Notes: generated by a model not told the origin, from the letters alone. Shown: positions 17,879 to 27,702, numbered from the stretch's first letter. The stretch: 64,000 bases of DNA from SAR92 clade bacterium (GCA_004211905.1 SHBP01000009.1:1-64000), one strand, 5' to 3'. Translations and numbers: made by a program.

Positions 17879-20176
17879 TTTGGTGCTGTCAGCTCGTGGT
17901 TTCGGGCTTGTTGTTTTGAGCAGTTTAACAACATCCGGCTGTTCAAGAGATTGCGCTAGAAAAGTGATAATTTCCTTTGAACTTGACATTTTTAATGCTT
18001 TCTTAGACAAGAGTTTCGCATCTTTCCTAGATACATTAAGTAATATTGATTTCACTCTTAGCAAGCTGCTTGCACTCATCGAGAAAGTCTCATAGCCCAA
18101 ACCCAAAAGTATCACAGTGCTCAAGGGGTCACCGGCCATCTCTCCACAAATACTAAGCTGGCAATTAACGCTAGAGGCTTGATCATAGATTTGTTTGAGC
18201 GCCCTCAAAACGCTAGGATGTAAAGTATGATACAAATCTGCGACTCTGGGATTATTTCGATCAACAGCCAGTAAATACTGCGTTAAGTCATTCGTCCCAA
18301 CCGACATGAAGTCAACCCGCCGACCGATTTCTTTTACCTGATAAACTGCGGCAGGTACTTCAATCATAGCTCCAATCAAAGGGCGCTTAATCATGTAGCC
18401 CTCTTCTTGGGTTAGCTCCTGATAGGCTCGCTCAATAAGCTGCAAAGCTCGATCAAGCTCAGGAACATTGCTAATCATTGGAAGCATGATACGTAAGTTA
18501 TTAATGCCTTCACTGGCTCGCAACATCGCTCTTATTTGAACCAAAAATATCTCCGGATGATCCAAGGATATTCGAATTCCTCTCCAACCTAAAAATGGAT
18601 TCTCTTCCTCAATAGGGAAATAGGGTAAATCTTTGTCTCCACCAATATCCAGGGTCCTCATGGTCACTGGGCGAGGAGCAAAATCTGAGAGCTGCTCTCG
18701 ATATATTTCTATTTGTTCATCTTCAGTGGGGAAGCTTGCCCTCATTAAGAAAGGAATTTCAGTTCTAAAAAGACCCACAGCTTCCGCGCCACTTTTTAGT
18801 GATCTTGCCGTATCTTGCCTCAACCCAGTATTTACCCACAGGGAAAATCTAATTCCATCAGGTGTGTGGCATGGAGTGTCCCTTAGCTTTTCTAAATCCT
18901 TATTGAACAGCTTCTCTTCTCGCTGGCGTTGCACATAGTGCCGACGAACCGATCGTGTCGCCCTACTTATAACATCACCAGTGGATCCGTCGACGATAAG
19001 CTCTTGTCCTTCTAACTCCGCCCACGGAAGGTTAATCGCCCCCATGACGGTTGGAATACCCAAAGCTCGGCCAACAATGGCCATATGTGAGTTGCTAGAT
19101 CCTTTAAGAGAAATAATACCGACCAAGCGATGAACAGGGATATCTGCTAACGCTGTAGCCGACAAATCTTCACCAACCAACACAATTCTGCGCGGCATCG
19201 GAACTCTATCTTTATCTTTGGCCTGCAAGTATCCAAGTACACGTACACCCAAGTCATTTACATCAGCTGCACGCTCACGCAAGTAAGTGTCATCCATCTT
19301 TTGGAAGGTCCGCACGTGTTTAAGAATTACCGTACTCCATGCACTTGGCGCAGCCTGACCCAGTTTAATCGCAGAGATAACTTCGTTGATGAGCGCCCGA
19401 TCATCAAGCAACCGAATATAGACCTCAAAAAGAGCAAATTCTTCTGCACTTAACTTACCTGATAAACCGTTACCTAAGTTGCGCATGTCTTGCTTCGTAG
19501 CTTTCAGCGCTTCACGAAATAGTTTAACTTCAGCGCTGGGGTTGTCAGTTAGGCGTTCTGGAACCATTTTTAAATCGGAGCTAGATGTGACGAGAACCAC
19601 TCGACCAATTCCTACCCCTGATGAGCTAGGAATACCGGGGAATACCGCCTCTTTACTCTTGCCTCTTCCTGCAGATGCCAATTGGCGTAGGGCTCCTGTT
19701 GCCTCAGCATGAGCTATCGCTCCTGACAATTGCGCACATACAGTGACCACAAACGCTTCTTCTTCAGAAGCAAACCGACGTCGAGTTTCCTGCTGAAGAA
19801 CTAGAACCCCCAATACTTTTCGGTGGTGAATAATTGGGACGCCAAGAAATGAATGAAAGGGCGCCTCACCAGTCTCCTCAAAATAAGCAAAGTTAGGATG
19901 CTGATCTGCATCTTGAAGATTTAGAGGCTCCTCTTTTGCAGCCACTAGCCCTACCAAGCCCTCTCTCATGGCCATGCGCACCTTGCCAATTGATTCTTGG
20001 CGAAGACCCTCTGTAGCCATTAAAACATAGCTCTGGTCCGCTTCATCAAACAGATAGACGGAACAAACCCCTGCGCTCATGGCATCACGTACTTCTTTGA
20101 CGATGATCCCTAAAACTTCCGATAAACTCCGAGCGGAATTTACTTCTTGAACAATCGTACGCAAAGATGACAACAT
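17867..20176 (-). CDS. ptsP: phosphoenolpyruvate-protein phosphotransferase of the nitrogen PTS (EI-Ntr)
   Basis: PtsP takes phosphate from PEP and passes it to NPr, starting the regulatory nitrogen PTS. The 769-residue protein has an N-terminal GAF domain (about 1-160), an EI N-terminal domain, the phosphohistidine domain with His364 in KGSSNSHMAIVGRALGIP, and a PEP-binding barrel (about 440-730; LFRTEIPFLMR, SVGTNDLTQYLLAVDRNN, CGEMAGDP). The ATG at 20176 lies 2 bases after the rppH stop, the usual rppH-ptsP arrangement. The 3' end overlaps the NRDE gene by 12 bases. Confidence 0.97.
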   Translation of the reverse strand: MLSSLRTIVQEVNSARSLSEVLGIIVKEVRDAMSAGVCSVYLFDEADQSYVLMATEGLRQESIGKVRMAMREGLVGLVAAKEEPLNLQDADQHPNFAYFEETGEAPFHSFLGVPIIHHRKVLGVLVLQQETRRRFASEEEAFVVTVCAQLSGAIAHAEATGALRQLASAGRGKSKEAVFPGIPSSSGVGIGRVVLVTSSSDLKMVPERLTDNPSAEVKLFREALKATKQDMRNLGNGLSGKLSAEEFALFEVYIRLLDDRALINEVISAIKLGQAAPSAWSTVILKHVRTFQKMDDTYLRERAADVNDLGVRVLGYLQAKDKDRVPMPRRIVLVGEDLSATALADIPVHRLVGIISLKGSSNSHMAIVGRALGIPTVMGAINLPWAELEGQELIVDGSTGDVISRATRSVRRHYVQRQREEKLFNKDLEKLRDTPCHTPDGIRFSLWVNTGLRQDTARSLKSGAEAVGLFRTEIPFLMRASFPTEDEQIEIYREQLSDFAPRPVTMRTLDIGGDKDLPYFPIEEENPFLGWRGIRISLDHPEIFLVQIRAMLRASEGINNLRIMLPMISNVPELDRALQLIERAYQELTQEEGYMIKRPLIGAMIEVPAAVYQVKEIGRRVDFMSVGTNDLTQYLLAVDRNNPRVADLYHTLHPSVLRALKQIYDQASSVNCQLSICGEMAGDPLSTVILLGLGYETFSMSASSLLRVKSILLNVSRKDAKLLSKKALKMSSSKEIITFLAQSLEQPDVVKLLKTTSPKPRADSTKLIA

Positions 20177-20178
20177 TT

Positions 20179-20676
20179 TTATGTTCTCGCCGCCTGCTGC
20201 TCAAAGCGCATATTTGCAGCGGCAAATTCGTGTAAAGCATTGCGATACACGTTTCGTTTAAAAGATACCACGGAGTTTATGGGATACCAGTAGTTGACCC
20301 ATTGCCAGCCATCAAATTCAGGACTACCAGAGGTATCAAAGCAAACCTTTGACGGATCCCCAGTTAGCTGAAGAAAATACCATTTTTGTTTTTGACCGAT
20401 ACATAAAGGCTTTGAATTCTTTCTCTGCATTGATGGAGGTATATGATAGCGAAGCCACTTTTTAGTGCGCTGGATGAGTTTCACATCTGATGACTCTAGC
20501 CCCACTTCCTCATAAAGTTCTCGAAATAAAGCTTGATCGGCGGACTCACCCTTATCAACACCACCTTGGGGAAACTGCCAAGATTGCTGTCCCAGCCTTT
20601 TAGCCAAGAACACCTTGCCTCTACCATCACTAATGACTATGGCAACGTTCGAGCGAAAACCATCTTTATCAACCAC
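20179..20676 (-). CDS. rppH: RNA pyrophosphohydrolase
   Basis: RppH removes pyrophosphate from the 5' end of mRNA and so opens it to RNase E decay. The 165-residue protein has a full Nudix box at residues 38-60 (GGVDKGESADQ then FRELYEEVGL) and the surrounding FPQGGVDKGE and RTKKWLRYHIP expected for RppH. It is the promoter-proximal gene of the rppH-ptsP pair. Confidence 0.96.
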   Translation of the reverse strand: MVDKDGFRSNVAIVISDGRGKVFLAKRLGQQSWQFPQGGVDKGESADQALFRELYEEVGLESSDVKLIQRTKKWLRYHIPPSMQRKNSKPLCIGQKQKWYFLQLTGDPSKVCFDTSGSPEFDGWQWVNYWYPINSVVSFKRNVYRNALHEFAAANMRFEQQAART

Positions 20677-20812
20677 TGTATCTCTTCCTTTAAATTAGTT
20701 ACGTCCTAGCCGATCTATTGTTCCACAGTCTAGGGGCATCAGCAATTTTCTCTTGAGCCATTGTTATATGACCGTTATCCTTCTCCTTACTTGAAACTAA
20801 TTTGGCAAAACG

Positions 20813-21469
20813 ATGGCTTTGGCAATTTTTGATTTAGATAATACCCTTATCGCAGGTGATAGCGATCACAGTTGGGGAGAATTTTTAATTGATCAAAAGA
20901 AAGTCAATCAGTCAGAATACCGGGCAATGAACGATAAATTTCTTGCTGACTATGAAGCAGAAAAATTAGACATATCCGCCTATCTTGAATTTTCTTTATC
21001 TCCATTAATCAATATGACTACCACTGAGTTAAATCAACTTCACGAAAAGTTCATGGCTCAAGTTATTGAACCGATAAAACTATCTCAAGCCAATGAATTG
21101 ATTGAAAAACACCGTCAATCTGGAGATCGGCTATTAGTGATTACCGCCACCAATAGATTAGTTGTCGAGCCAATAATTGAATCATTAGGCATTGATGAAT
21201 TTCTTGCTACCGATCCCGAAATTATCAGCGGCCGTGTTACCGGTAAAATTATTGGCACCCCAACCTTTAGAGAAGGAAAAGTAGAGCGCTTAGAGGACTG
21301 GCTAACGGAAAACGATGAGTCTCTTGAGGGAAGTTACTTTTATAGCGACTCTATTAATGATTTACCTCTTTTACAAAAAGTCGACCATCCTGTCGCTGTT
21401 GATCCAGATGATGCTCTCCATAGAGAGTCAGAACGCAGAGGCTGGTCAATAATATCCCTGCGGAACTAA
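20813..21469 (+). CDS. HAD-superfamily IB phosphatase (SerB-like)
   Basis: The 218-residue protein has the HAD motif [13 protein letters not shown] with nucleophile Asp and acid Asp (about 7 and 9), motif II VITAT (about 111-115) and motif [13 protein letters not shown] (about 183). It belongs to the HAD-IB group related to phosphoserine phosphatase, and the long cap ([18 protein letters not shown]) fits the CicA-like subgroup that commonly sits beside rppH. The substrate is unknown. It is divergent from rppH, and its stop codon overlaps the gcvH stop by 4 bases on the opposite strand. Confidence 0.87.
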   Translation: MALAIFDLDNTLIAGDSDHSWGEFLIDQKKVNQSEYRAMNDKFLADYEAEKLDISAYLEFSLSPLINMTTTELNQLHEKFMAQVIEPIKLSQANELIEKHRQSGDRLLVITATNRLVVEPIIESLGIDEFLATDPEIISGRVTGKIIGTPTFREGKVERLEDWLTENDESLEGSYFYSDSINDLPLLQKVDHPVAVDPDDALHRESERRGWSIISLRN

Positions 21470-21855
21470 TCTCCCTCAATGACTAAAAGATACTCATCCG
21501 CATCCATCATATCTTCCAGTTCGTCGATATTGGCCACTTTTACGCGAAAGAACCATCCATCAGCATAGGGTGAGTGATTAACTGTCTCGGGTTCGTCCTC
21601 AAGAGCCGGATTGATCTCAATAACCTCCCCTGATACTGGAGAATAAATATCGGATGCAGCTTTGACTGACTCAACCACAGCAACTTCTGATCCAGCATCA
21701 ATTTCTGTACTCACCTCAGGCAACTCAACATAGACCACATCACCGAGAGCTTCTTGAGCATGATTGGTAATACCAATGACTACTGTTCCATCACTATCCA
21801 ATCTCGCCCATTCATGACTAGATGCATATTTTAATTCTATTGGTAGATCACTCAT
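21466..21855 (-). CDS. gcvH: glycine cleavage system H protein
   Basis: GcvH is the lipoyl carrier that shuttles the aminomethyl arm between the P, T and L proteins. The 129-residue product begins [16 protein letters not shown], aligned with E. coli GcvH, so the in-frame ATG at 21900 is not used. The lipoylated lysine is K65 in [13 protein letters not shown]. No gcvT or gcvP lies beside it, so the rest of the system is encoded elsewhere. Confidence 0.95.
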   Translation of the reverse strand: MSDLPIELKYASSHEWARLDSDGTVVIGITNHAQEALGDVVYVELPEVSTEIDAGSEVAVVESVKAASDIYSPVSGEVIEINPALEDEPETVNHSPYADGWFFRVKVANIDELEDMMDADEYLLVIEGD

Positions 21856-22025
21856 AATTAATTCTCGACAATTAATTTTTAAGACTGCCAACTCCCTCAC
21901 TTCTTATTGTGGGTAATCTGGTAGTCTATTTTTAAGGGTCAATAGTGAAAATGCTACCACCCCATTTGGCAGCAAAATTATGTCAGCACACTTTTACCAA
22001 CGCAACCCACTGAGAACTTATAGTT

Positions 22026-22955
22026 ATGATCCGAGGAATGCTCCACTCCATCGCAATTCTAGTATTGTTACTTTCTACTAAATCTATGGCCGACCAAATC
22101 ATATTAACCAATGGTGATAGCTTACAAGGCACAAAAACTGGAGAAACTGAATCTCACCTATTTTGGCAGTCAGACACCTTTGGGCCTTTAACTATTGTTC
22201 TGGATGACGTGGTGTCTATCAGTGTAGAAACAGAGGTACCTGCACCCGCGATTACTGATCTTTCCAGCGAATTATCTTATGAATCTCTAGAAGGTGCTAT
22301 CGGATTGTCTGGCCTACTTCGCGGCGGCAACGACGATCGCGAGGAGTGGGACGTTTCGGTTAACGTGGCGTGGCGCATTGAGAATATCAGGCACAGAGGG
22401 GATATCCATTATCAAACACGTCAGGAGGAAGATGATCAAGCAGAGGAAAATTATGACTTAGGCTATGCTTTTGACTGGTTTTTTAACGATGACTGGTACT
22501 GGAGCAACGCCGCCTCTTTTGGCGCTAATGATAATCGAGGACTAGATCAATTTTACTCTGTGGGGAGTCTTGTCGGTAAGCAATTTTGGGAAACAGATAA
22601 GGGTGCCTTATCCTTAGAAACCGGACTCACTTGGATCAGTGAAACGTTTATTGTCAGCACGCGAGATCAACGACTTATGCGCGATAAAAAAGATGAAAGA
22701 CTGACGTGGAACTGGACGACTAATTATAAAAAGATGATTTTTGAGAATATTGAATTTTTCCATACTAACCGACTATTGATATCAGTTGAGGATGCAAACA
22801 ACAGCCAATTTAATATCGACATGGGCTTTGACTTTCCCCTAGTCGAAGATTTATTTACAAAAATTGCTCTCAAATGGAATTATGATAATCAGCCTACTGA
22901 AGGAATTGAAAAAATCGATCGTAGCCTTAGCATAGGAGTGAACTACAACTGGTAA
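22026..22955 (+). CDS. DUF481 family outer membrane protein
   Basis: The 309-residue protein has a signal peptide (about 1-22, ending SMA), a short N-terminal domain with IILTNGDSLQGT (a small beta barrel seen before many DUF481 proteins), and a DUF481 region from about 80 to the end made of alternating aromatic beta strands (SWWFNDDWYWSNAASFG-like) that finishes in aromatic Trp at the C-terminus (YNW). This predicts an outer membrane beta barrel with unknown cargo or function. It stands alone, ending 4 bases before the convergent srkA. Confidence 0.8.
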   Translation: MIRGMLHSIAILVLLLSTKSMADQIILTNGDSLQGTKTGETESHLFWQSDTFGPLTIVLDDVVSISVETEVPAPAITDLSSELSYESLEGAIGLSGLLRGGNDDREEWDVSVNVAWRIENIRHRGDIHYQTRQEEDDQAEENYDLGYAFDWFFNDDWYWSNAASFGANDNRGLDQFYSVGSLVGKQFWETDKGALSLETGLTWISETFIVSTRDQRLMRDKKDERLTWNWTTNYKKMIFENIEFFHTNRLLISVEDANNSQFNIDMGFDFPLVEDLFTKIALKWNYDNQPTEGIEKIDRSLSIGVNYNW

Positions 22956-22959
22956 AGCT

Positions 22960-23952
22960 TTAGAGCCTAACTTCAATGGGCGGTTCATTTAGAGCGGCCA
23001 ACTGCTCTCTTAATGAAAGAATATGGTCACTCCAATAGCGTGGTGAATCAAACCAAGAAAATGCACGCGGAAACGCAGGGTCAGACCACCGTCTTGCGAT
23101 CCAAGCACTGTGATGCATAATCCTGAGAGTCCGAAAAACTTCAATAAGCCGCAGTTCTCGATAATCAAAGCTATAGAATTCGTTGTAACCTTCGATTAAT
23201 TCTGCCATCTGGCTTGTCTGTTCATGTCGATCCCCAGAAAGCAACATCCATAGATCTTGGATAGCTGGCGCCATCCTCGCATCATCAAAATCAACAAAGT
23301 GCGGATAATCATCGCGCCATAATATGTTTCCTGAATGACAGTCTCCATGAACACGAATATTATTAATGCTCCCATAGTCACCAAGGATTTGATCAACAGT
23401 ATTAAGGACATCTACCGCCAGTGAATCATATGCAAGACTGAGTTCCCTTGGCATAAATTTTTGGCTGATAAGCTCATACGACTCCCAACCAAAATTACTC
23501 ACATTCAACATAGGGCGATGGATAAACGGCTGAGAGGCCCCAACTCCATGGAACCTTCCAAGTAAGCGTCCAAGAATAAATAAATTGTCCAGATTATCTA
23601 ACTCAGGGGCATGTCCGCCCTTGCGCTCATAGAGTGCAAATCTGAATCCTTGATAATGACTAATACTGGCTCCCTCAGCATTAATCCAGGGGCATACCAC
23701 TGGCAATTCTTGCTCTTGTAACTGAAAGCAGAATTGATGCTCTTCAAAAATCTGATCATCGCTCCAGCGCTCGGGACGATAAAATTTAGCAATCATTGGT
23801 GTTTGCGCTTCAATGCCTATCTGATAAACACGATTTTCGTAGCTATTAAGGGCTAAAAATCGACCATCACAAATAAACCCTTGGCTTTCTACGGCATCGA
23901 TAAGTAGATCAGGAGTAAGCCTATCAAAAGGGTGGCTATTAAGTTCATTCAT
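22960..23952 (-). CDS. srkA: stress response kinase A
   Basis: SrkA (YihE) is a Ser/Thr kinase of the aminoglycoside phosphotransferase fold that protects cells from programmed death in E. coli. The 330-residue protein has the catalytic HGDCHSGNILW (His202, Asp204) and the metal-binding DFDDARM (221-227), plus the start segment GRFLALNSYENRVYQIG. It is followed on the same strand by no further gene; arfB is 5 bases upstream, so a DUF1653-arfB-srkA operon is likely. Confidence 0.92.
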   Translation of the reverse strand: MNELNSHPFDRLTPDLLIDAVESQGFICDGRFLALNSYENRVYQIGIEAQTPMIAKFYRPERWSDDQIFEEHQFCFQLQEQELPVVCPWINAEGASISHYQGFRFALYERKGGHAPELDNLDNLFILGRLLGRFHGVGASQPFIHRPMLNVSNFGWESYELISQKFMPRELSLAYDSLAVDVLNTVDQILGDYGSINNIRVHGDCHSGNILWRDDYPHFVDFDDARMAPAIQDLWMLLSGDRHEQTSQMAELIEGYNEFYSFDYRELRLIEVFRTLRIMHHSAWIARRWSDPAFPRAFSWFDSPRYWSDHILSLREQLAALNEPPIEVRL

Positions 23953-23957
23953 AAGGT

Positions 23958-24374
23958 CTAATCCAGACTCGGTTTCCCACGCATGATTTTCTTTTTACCG
24001 TGCTGAGATTTCTTATCCATTCGCCTCATTTGAGAGCCTCGAGTGGGTTTAGTGGGTCGCCTTGGTTTTGCTGTAAATCCTGCAGTCTGAATAAGCATCT
24101 GTAATCTGGACAATGCCTCTACACGATTTTTGTCCTGACTGCGATAACGCTGAGCTTTAATAACGACAACCCCATCTTTGGAAATACGTTGGTCATTAAG
24201 CTTCAATAATCTTTGTTTGTAAAAGTCTGGTAGTGATGACTGTTGAATATCAAAACGTAAATGAATTGCAGATGAAACCTTATTAACATTTTGTCCGCCC
24301 GGGCCCTGGGCACGTATCGCTGAGAAATCTAGTTCTATCTCAGGGATTGAAACGCCACGAGCAATAAATAGCAT
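23958..24374 (-). CDS. arfB: alternative ribosome-rescue factor B (peptidyl-tRNA hydrolase)
   Basis: ArfB (YaeJ) rescues ribosomes stalled without a stop codon. The 138-residue protein has the catalytic GGQ at 26-28 within AIRAQGPGGQNVNKVSS and a basic C-terminal tail (KKSQHGKKKIMRG) that threads the mRNA channel. The ATG at 24374 overlaps the DUF1653 stop by one base (TGATG); an in-frame TTG three bases upstream is less likely. It replaces or backs up the tmRNA system, which is not seen in this window. Confidence 0.95.
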   Translation of the reverse strand: MLFIARGVSIPEIELDFSAIRAQGPGGQNVNKVSSAIHLRFDIQQSSLPDFYKQRLLKLNDQRISKDGVVVIKAQRYRSQDKNRVEALSRLQMLIQTAGFTAKPRRPTKPTRGSQMRRMDKKSQHGKKKIMRGKPSLD

Positions 24375-24592
24375 CAATCACTTGGCTCAACAAAATTAAA
24401 TCGTGGGACCTGCTGACCATCTACTTCTACAGTCTCTTGAAACATCGTCAAGGGCCTTACCCACATACTGTAATCGCCATACAGTGTTCGATAAACAACT
24501 AGCTGCTCCTGAGTTTCACTATGGGTGGCAACCTCAATCACCTGATAAAGATTACCCTTAAAGTGCTTATATATTCCCTTACTAATACTCAT
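24374..24592 (-). CDS. DUF1653 family protein
   Basis: A 72-residue protein with the DUF1653 pattern: [22 protein letters not shown], then [20 protein letters not shown] and PRFNFVEP at the end. The family is small, cytosolic and of unknown function, often annotated as an uncharacterised conserved protein. It is translationally coupled to arfB by a one-base overlap and starts 11 bases after the FAH gene. Confidence 0.88.
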   Translation of the reverse strand: MSISKGIYKHFKGNLYQVIEVATHSETQEQLVVYRTLYGDYSMWVRPLTMFQETVEVDGQQVPRFNFVEPSD

Positions 24593-24603
24593 GCTGAACC
24601 ATC

Positions 24604-25272
24604 CTAAGAGGTATAGACCTCAGTTTTAAAATGAAGAAGATCAGATAGGCTTAATGCTAGTCTATCACCACCCTGCAACGGACCAACTCCCGCAGGCGTT
24701 CCTGTTAGAACAATATCCCCCGGTAAAAGTGTAAAAAACTGGCTGATATAAACAAGCAAATCAACAATTGGCATGAGCATGTCTGAGGTGCTGCCATTTT
24801 GTCGAACCTCTCCATTCTGATTCAACATAATCTGCTGAGTCTGCAAATCTCCACATTGACCGATTGAGATAAAGTCTGAGGTAGGACAGGCTCCATCAAA
24901 TGCTTTTGCTTTTTCCCAAGGAAGTCCTTTCTCTTTAAGTTCTTGCTGCAACTCCCTCAGAGTTAGGTCTAAACTAAGTCCTACACCAAGGATTGCATTT
25001 TGCGCTTCCTTTAGGTCACAATTTTTAAGGGTGCTGCCTATGAGTAAGCTCATTTCCGTTTCAAAATGGCACTCTCCATGCACAGAGGGGATTGTTATTG
25101 GATCCGCCATTGGAGATAGCGAGGTACTCGGTTTGATGAACAGTACAGGTGCAGTGGGGACAGGGTTATTTAACTCTCTTGCATGGGCCGCGTAGTTCCT
25201 GCCAACGCAAACAACTTTTCCGATAGGAAGATCCAATTTTCTTCCATCAACAATATGCCTATACATGTGCAT
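24604..25272 (-). CDS. fumarylacetoacetate hydrolase family protein
   Basis: The 222-residue protein shows the FAH fold marks: [18 protein letters not shown] (about 19-36), [11 protein letters not shown], the metal-binding [11 protein letters not shown] (about 68-78) with acidic ligands, and [14 protein letters not shown] near 195. These enzymes hydrolyse or decarboxylate acylpyruvate-like compounds; YcgM-type members act on fumarylpyruvate, acylpyruvates or oxaloacetate. The exact substrate is not readable. Two in-frame ATG starts lie close together (25272 and 25266). Confidence 0.88.
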   Translation of the reverse strand: MHMYRHIVDGRKLDLPIGKVVCVGRNYAAHARELNNPVPTAPVLFIKPSTSLSPMADPITIPSVHGECHFETEMSLLIGSTLKNCDLKEAQNAILGVGLSLDLTLRELQQELKEKGLPWEKAKAFDGACPTSDFISIGQCGDLQTQQIMLNQNGEVRQNGSTSDMLMPIVDLLVYISQFFTLLPGDIVLTGTPAGVGPLQGGDRLALSLSDLLHFKTEVYTS

Positions 25273-25328
25273 ACAAAGATTCCATTTTCACAATGCAGAA
25301 TAATCACAGTACTCAATCAAGCTGCGAT

Positions 25329-25685
25329 TTAAAAAATAACTGGCTTTCCATCGTTAAGGTATATAGCGCCCTTGGCAATTCTATAGATTAACCAAAGTGT
25401 TACCAATGCCCCACTAAACCACCCAAGCAGAATAATCCATGTCAAAAAAGCAATAAAGGTCCACAACAGCCCATACCAAAAGGTATTCAGCTGCCAACGA
25501 AAGTGACTCTCAATCCAAGTCCCTCGAATGTCATCCATCTTGATATAATTAATAATCATCGCTGCAACAGCGGTAAGTCCGCCGGTTAAAAACCCCAACC
25601 CCAACAACAGGTATACCAGCAGAGCAATATTTTTGTCCTTTTTGTCTTGTAAAGAATTTTCATTCTCTGTCATGGGCTCAATCAT
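25329..25685 (-). CDS. DUF4870-like small membrane protein
   Basis: The 118-residue protein has a charged N-terminus and about three membrane helices (about 22-46, 68-88, 90-108) with the middle loop DDIRGTWIESHFRWQLNTFW that is typical of DUF4870 and similar small membrane proteins. No function is known. A second in-frame ATG at 25673 could be the true start. It lies 24 bases after the FAD dehydrogenase gene and 56 before the FAH gene on the same strand. Confidence 0.78.
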   Translation of the reverse strand: MIEPMTENENSLQDKKDKNIALLVYLLLGLGFLTGGLTAVAAMIINYIKMDDIRGTWIESHFRWQLNTFWYGLLWTFIAFLTWIILLGWFSGALVTLWLIYRIAKGAIYLNDGKPVIF

Positions 25686-25709
25686 TGTTAGTCCTTTATT
25701 GTGATTACG

Positions 25710-27113
25710 CTAGGTTTCAGCTCTATTGAATAACTTTCCTGGGTTCAAAATTCCGTTAGGATCAAATATGTTCTTCACCGAGCGCATTAAATTAATCTCT
25801 GTCTCAGATTTAGAATAATGCAGGTAGTCTTTTTTTAGAAGCCCAACGCCGTGCTCAGCACTTATACTACCTTGATATTTTGATACTAAACGGCCAATTT
25901 TATCACTGACTCCTTTACATTTTTCAGCGAAGACCTCACTGGACAGCTCTTTTGGTTTAAGTATATTGAGATGTAAGTTTCCATCTCCAATATGACCATA
26001 CCAAACGACCTCAAAATTCAAATAATACTGCTCTACTAAATTATCTACTTCCTTAAGGAAATCCGGCATTCGAGACGCGCGCACAGATATATCATTTTTG
26101 TATGGCTGGTAATGCCAGAGCGTCTCAGAGATATCCTCTCTCAGCTTCCACAATTTCTTTGCCTGAGATTCGCTCTGACTAACAATACCCTCTATTACCC
26201 AGCCTTGTTCCACACAATGCTCAAACAGTTCCATTGCTGTATCCAGGATCTGACCACTTTTGGTCTCGAATTCTAAGAGCGCGTAAAAAGGAGCCCGTGT
26301 ATCAAACGGAGCACTGTGCCCTTGATGCTCAACTACCTTATCAAGCGCAAACTGTGAAAAAAATTCAAACGCCAAGAGATTAATTTGACTGTTAAATATT
26401 TTCAGCACATCTAGGATTGCATGGAAGTTATCCACCCCCAGCATTAAGACCACAGACTCTTCAGGTGGCTTGGTTAGTTGAATAGTTGCCTCACAAATAA
26501 CACCAAGAGTACCTTCTGAACCGATAAAGAGATGGCGAAAATCATAACCTGTATTGTTCTTTATCAAGCCATGATTAAAATCTAAAATGTCTCCTGCTCC
26601 AGTTACTACCTTAAGCCCTACCACCCACTCCCGTGTCATACCATAGCGGATAACATTAATGCCGCCAGCGTTCGTCGCTATGTTGCCACCGATCTGGCTC
26701 GACCCAGAAGACGCAAAGTCTACCGGATAAAATAGATCTTCATTAGCAGCAATTTTTTGTAAAGCCTCAGTCACCATCCCGGCCCCGACGGTCACAGTTC
26801 GATCAGTAGAATTAAAATCAAACAACTTGTTTAGGCGATCCATAGCAACAACAATTTCACCGTCTTTGGCTACGGCTCCGCCACTCAAACCGGTACGCCC
26901 CCCAGATGGAACAAGAGCTAAAGAATATTCATTAGCAAGCCAAACAATACTCTGAATCTCTTCAACTGAACCTGGCAAGACAATTAAACTAGGATTTGGC
27001 GTCCAATTTGTGGTTCGATCAATGCCAAAGTGCTGCAAATCCTCTGACGAAGATAGCACGCGATTCTCCCCAACAATTTTCTGGAGGCTGCTAAGAATTG
27101 TCGTGGACAGCAT
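25710..27113 (-). CDS. FAD-binding D-2-hydroxyacid dehydrogenase (GlcD/D-lactate dehydrogenase type)
   Basis: The 467-residue protein has the FAD-binding type 4 domain (about 38-215; PSGGRTGLSGGAV and GGNIATNAGGINVIRYGMTREWV) and a GlcD-type C-terminal domain with HIGDGNLHLNIL and SAEHGVGLLKKDYLHYS. Members oxidise D-lactate, glycolate or D-2-hydroxyglutarate with quinone or another acceptor. No glcE/glcF or other partner subunit is beside it, so it may be a single-subunit enzyme such as D-lactate or D-2-hydroxyglutarate dehydrogenase. The adjacent upstream region contains an unusual inverted repeat. Confidence 0.85.
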   Translation of the reverse strand: MLSTTILSSLQKIVGENRVLSSSEDLQHFGIDRTTNWTPNPSLIVLPGSVEEIQSIVWLANEYSLALVPSGGRTGLSGGAVAKDGEIVVAMDRLNKLFDFNSTDRTVTVGAGMVTEALQKIAANEDLFYPVDFASSGSSQIGGNIATNAGGINVIRYGMTREWVVGLKVVTGAGDILDFNHGLIKNNTGYDFRHLFIGSEGTLGVICEATIQLTKPPEESVVLMLGVDNFHAILDVLKIFNSQINLLAFEFFSQFALDKVVEHQGHSAPFDTRAPFYALLEFETKSGQILDTAMELFEHCVEQGWVIEGIVSQSESQAKKLWKLREDISETLWHYQPYKNDISVRASRMPDFLKEVDNLVEQYYLNFEVVWYGHIGDGNLHLNILKPKELSSEVFAEKCKGVSDKIGRLVSKYQGSISAEHGVGLLKKDYLHYSKSETEINLMRSVKNIFDPNGILNPGKLFNRAET

Positions 27114-27489
27114 CTGATATCCCTTACGTTGCTGGATTTTTACCTAGTAAAGCCGACAGAATAATACCATAAAGATACTTAATCTTAGTCCGGAGTTATG
27201 CTGAACTCGCTCACTAAGATTAGGGATTTCCCTAAAAAGGACGTAATTTGACAAAAAATAGCGCTAAAAAGAGCTTTTTTCACCGTAAAATTAAACAAAA
27301 TTAGCCAAATTGAAAAAAAAACAATACACTGCAGGATTCGTAGATCTAAATATTCGTTAGTTGTTTGCGAAGGATTACGAAAAAGTCTTCCACTCAACGT
27401 TTGTTTTTTGGAAGGTATTGGCTAGCCCCGTGATGAGGCTGGATATTTTTAACGCCTTAAACGGTATAAATTTTTAAAGTGAGGTTATT
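27114..27489. other. regulatory region between FAD dehydrogenase and csp
   Basis: This 376-base gap serves the leftward dehydrogenase gene and the rightward cold-shock gene. It holds a nested inverted repeat at 27180-27223, a short hairpin at 27424-27440 in the presumed csp leader, and much A/T. The last 120 bases or so probably form the long untranslated leader usual for cold-shock genes. I see no coding capacity; the minus-strand open frame at 27185-27397 has no family features. Confidence 0.55.
27180..27223. repeat. nested inverted repeat
   Basis: The outer arms TAATCTTAGT and ACTAAGATTA pair over 10 bp, and inside them GAGTT pairs with AACTC around a 6-base loop (27193-27208). On the minus strand it lies 66-110 bases upstream of the dehydrogenase start; on the plus strand it lies far upstream of csp. 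It could be an operator, a cruciform or a leader hairpin. It lacks a T-tract on either side, so it is not a standard terminator. Confidence 0.6.
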
Positions 27490-27702
27490 ATGTCAGGGGA
27501 AAGAGTTTCTGGCACTGTTAAGTGGTTTAACGACAGTAAGGGTTTTGGATTCATTGAGCAAGAAGGCGGCGGTGACGTATTTGTTCACCACAGCGCAATT
27601 CAAGCTGAAGGTTTCAAATCATTGAAAGAAGGTCAATCAGTAACGATGGAAGTTACTCAAGGTCAAAAAGGCGCTCAAGCAGAGAACGTCATTGCTGACT
27701 AA
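27490..27702 (+). CDS. cold-shock domain protein
   Basis: The 70-residue protein is a single cold-shock domain with both RNA-binding motifs: [15 protein letters not shown] (RNP1, about 8-22) and DVFVHHSAI (RNP2, about 30-38). CspA-like proteins melt RNA structure and antiterminate. The start is preceded by GAGG at 8 bases. The long A/T-rich leader suggests post-transcriptional control. Which of cspA/C/D/E it matches cannot be decided by eye. A strong terminator follows 40 bases after the stop. Confidence 0.95.
   Translation: MSGERVSGTVKWFNDSKGFGFIEQEGGGDVFVHHSAIQAEGFKSLKEGQSVTMEVTQGQKGAQAENVIAD

Noticed and set aside
27248-27253. A perfect TTGACA before csp
   Set aside because: There is no acceptable -10 box 16-18 bases downstream, so I do not call a promoter.
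27185-27397. A 70-residue minus-strand frame in the csp/dehydrogenase gap
   Set aside because: Its composition is that of AT-rich leader DNA, and it spans the inverted repeat; no family features.
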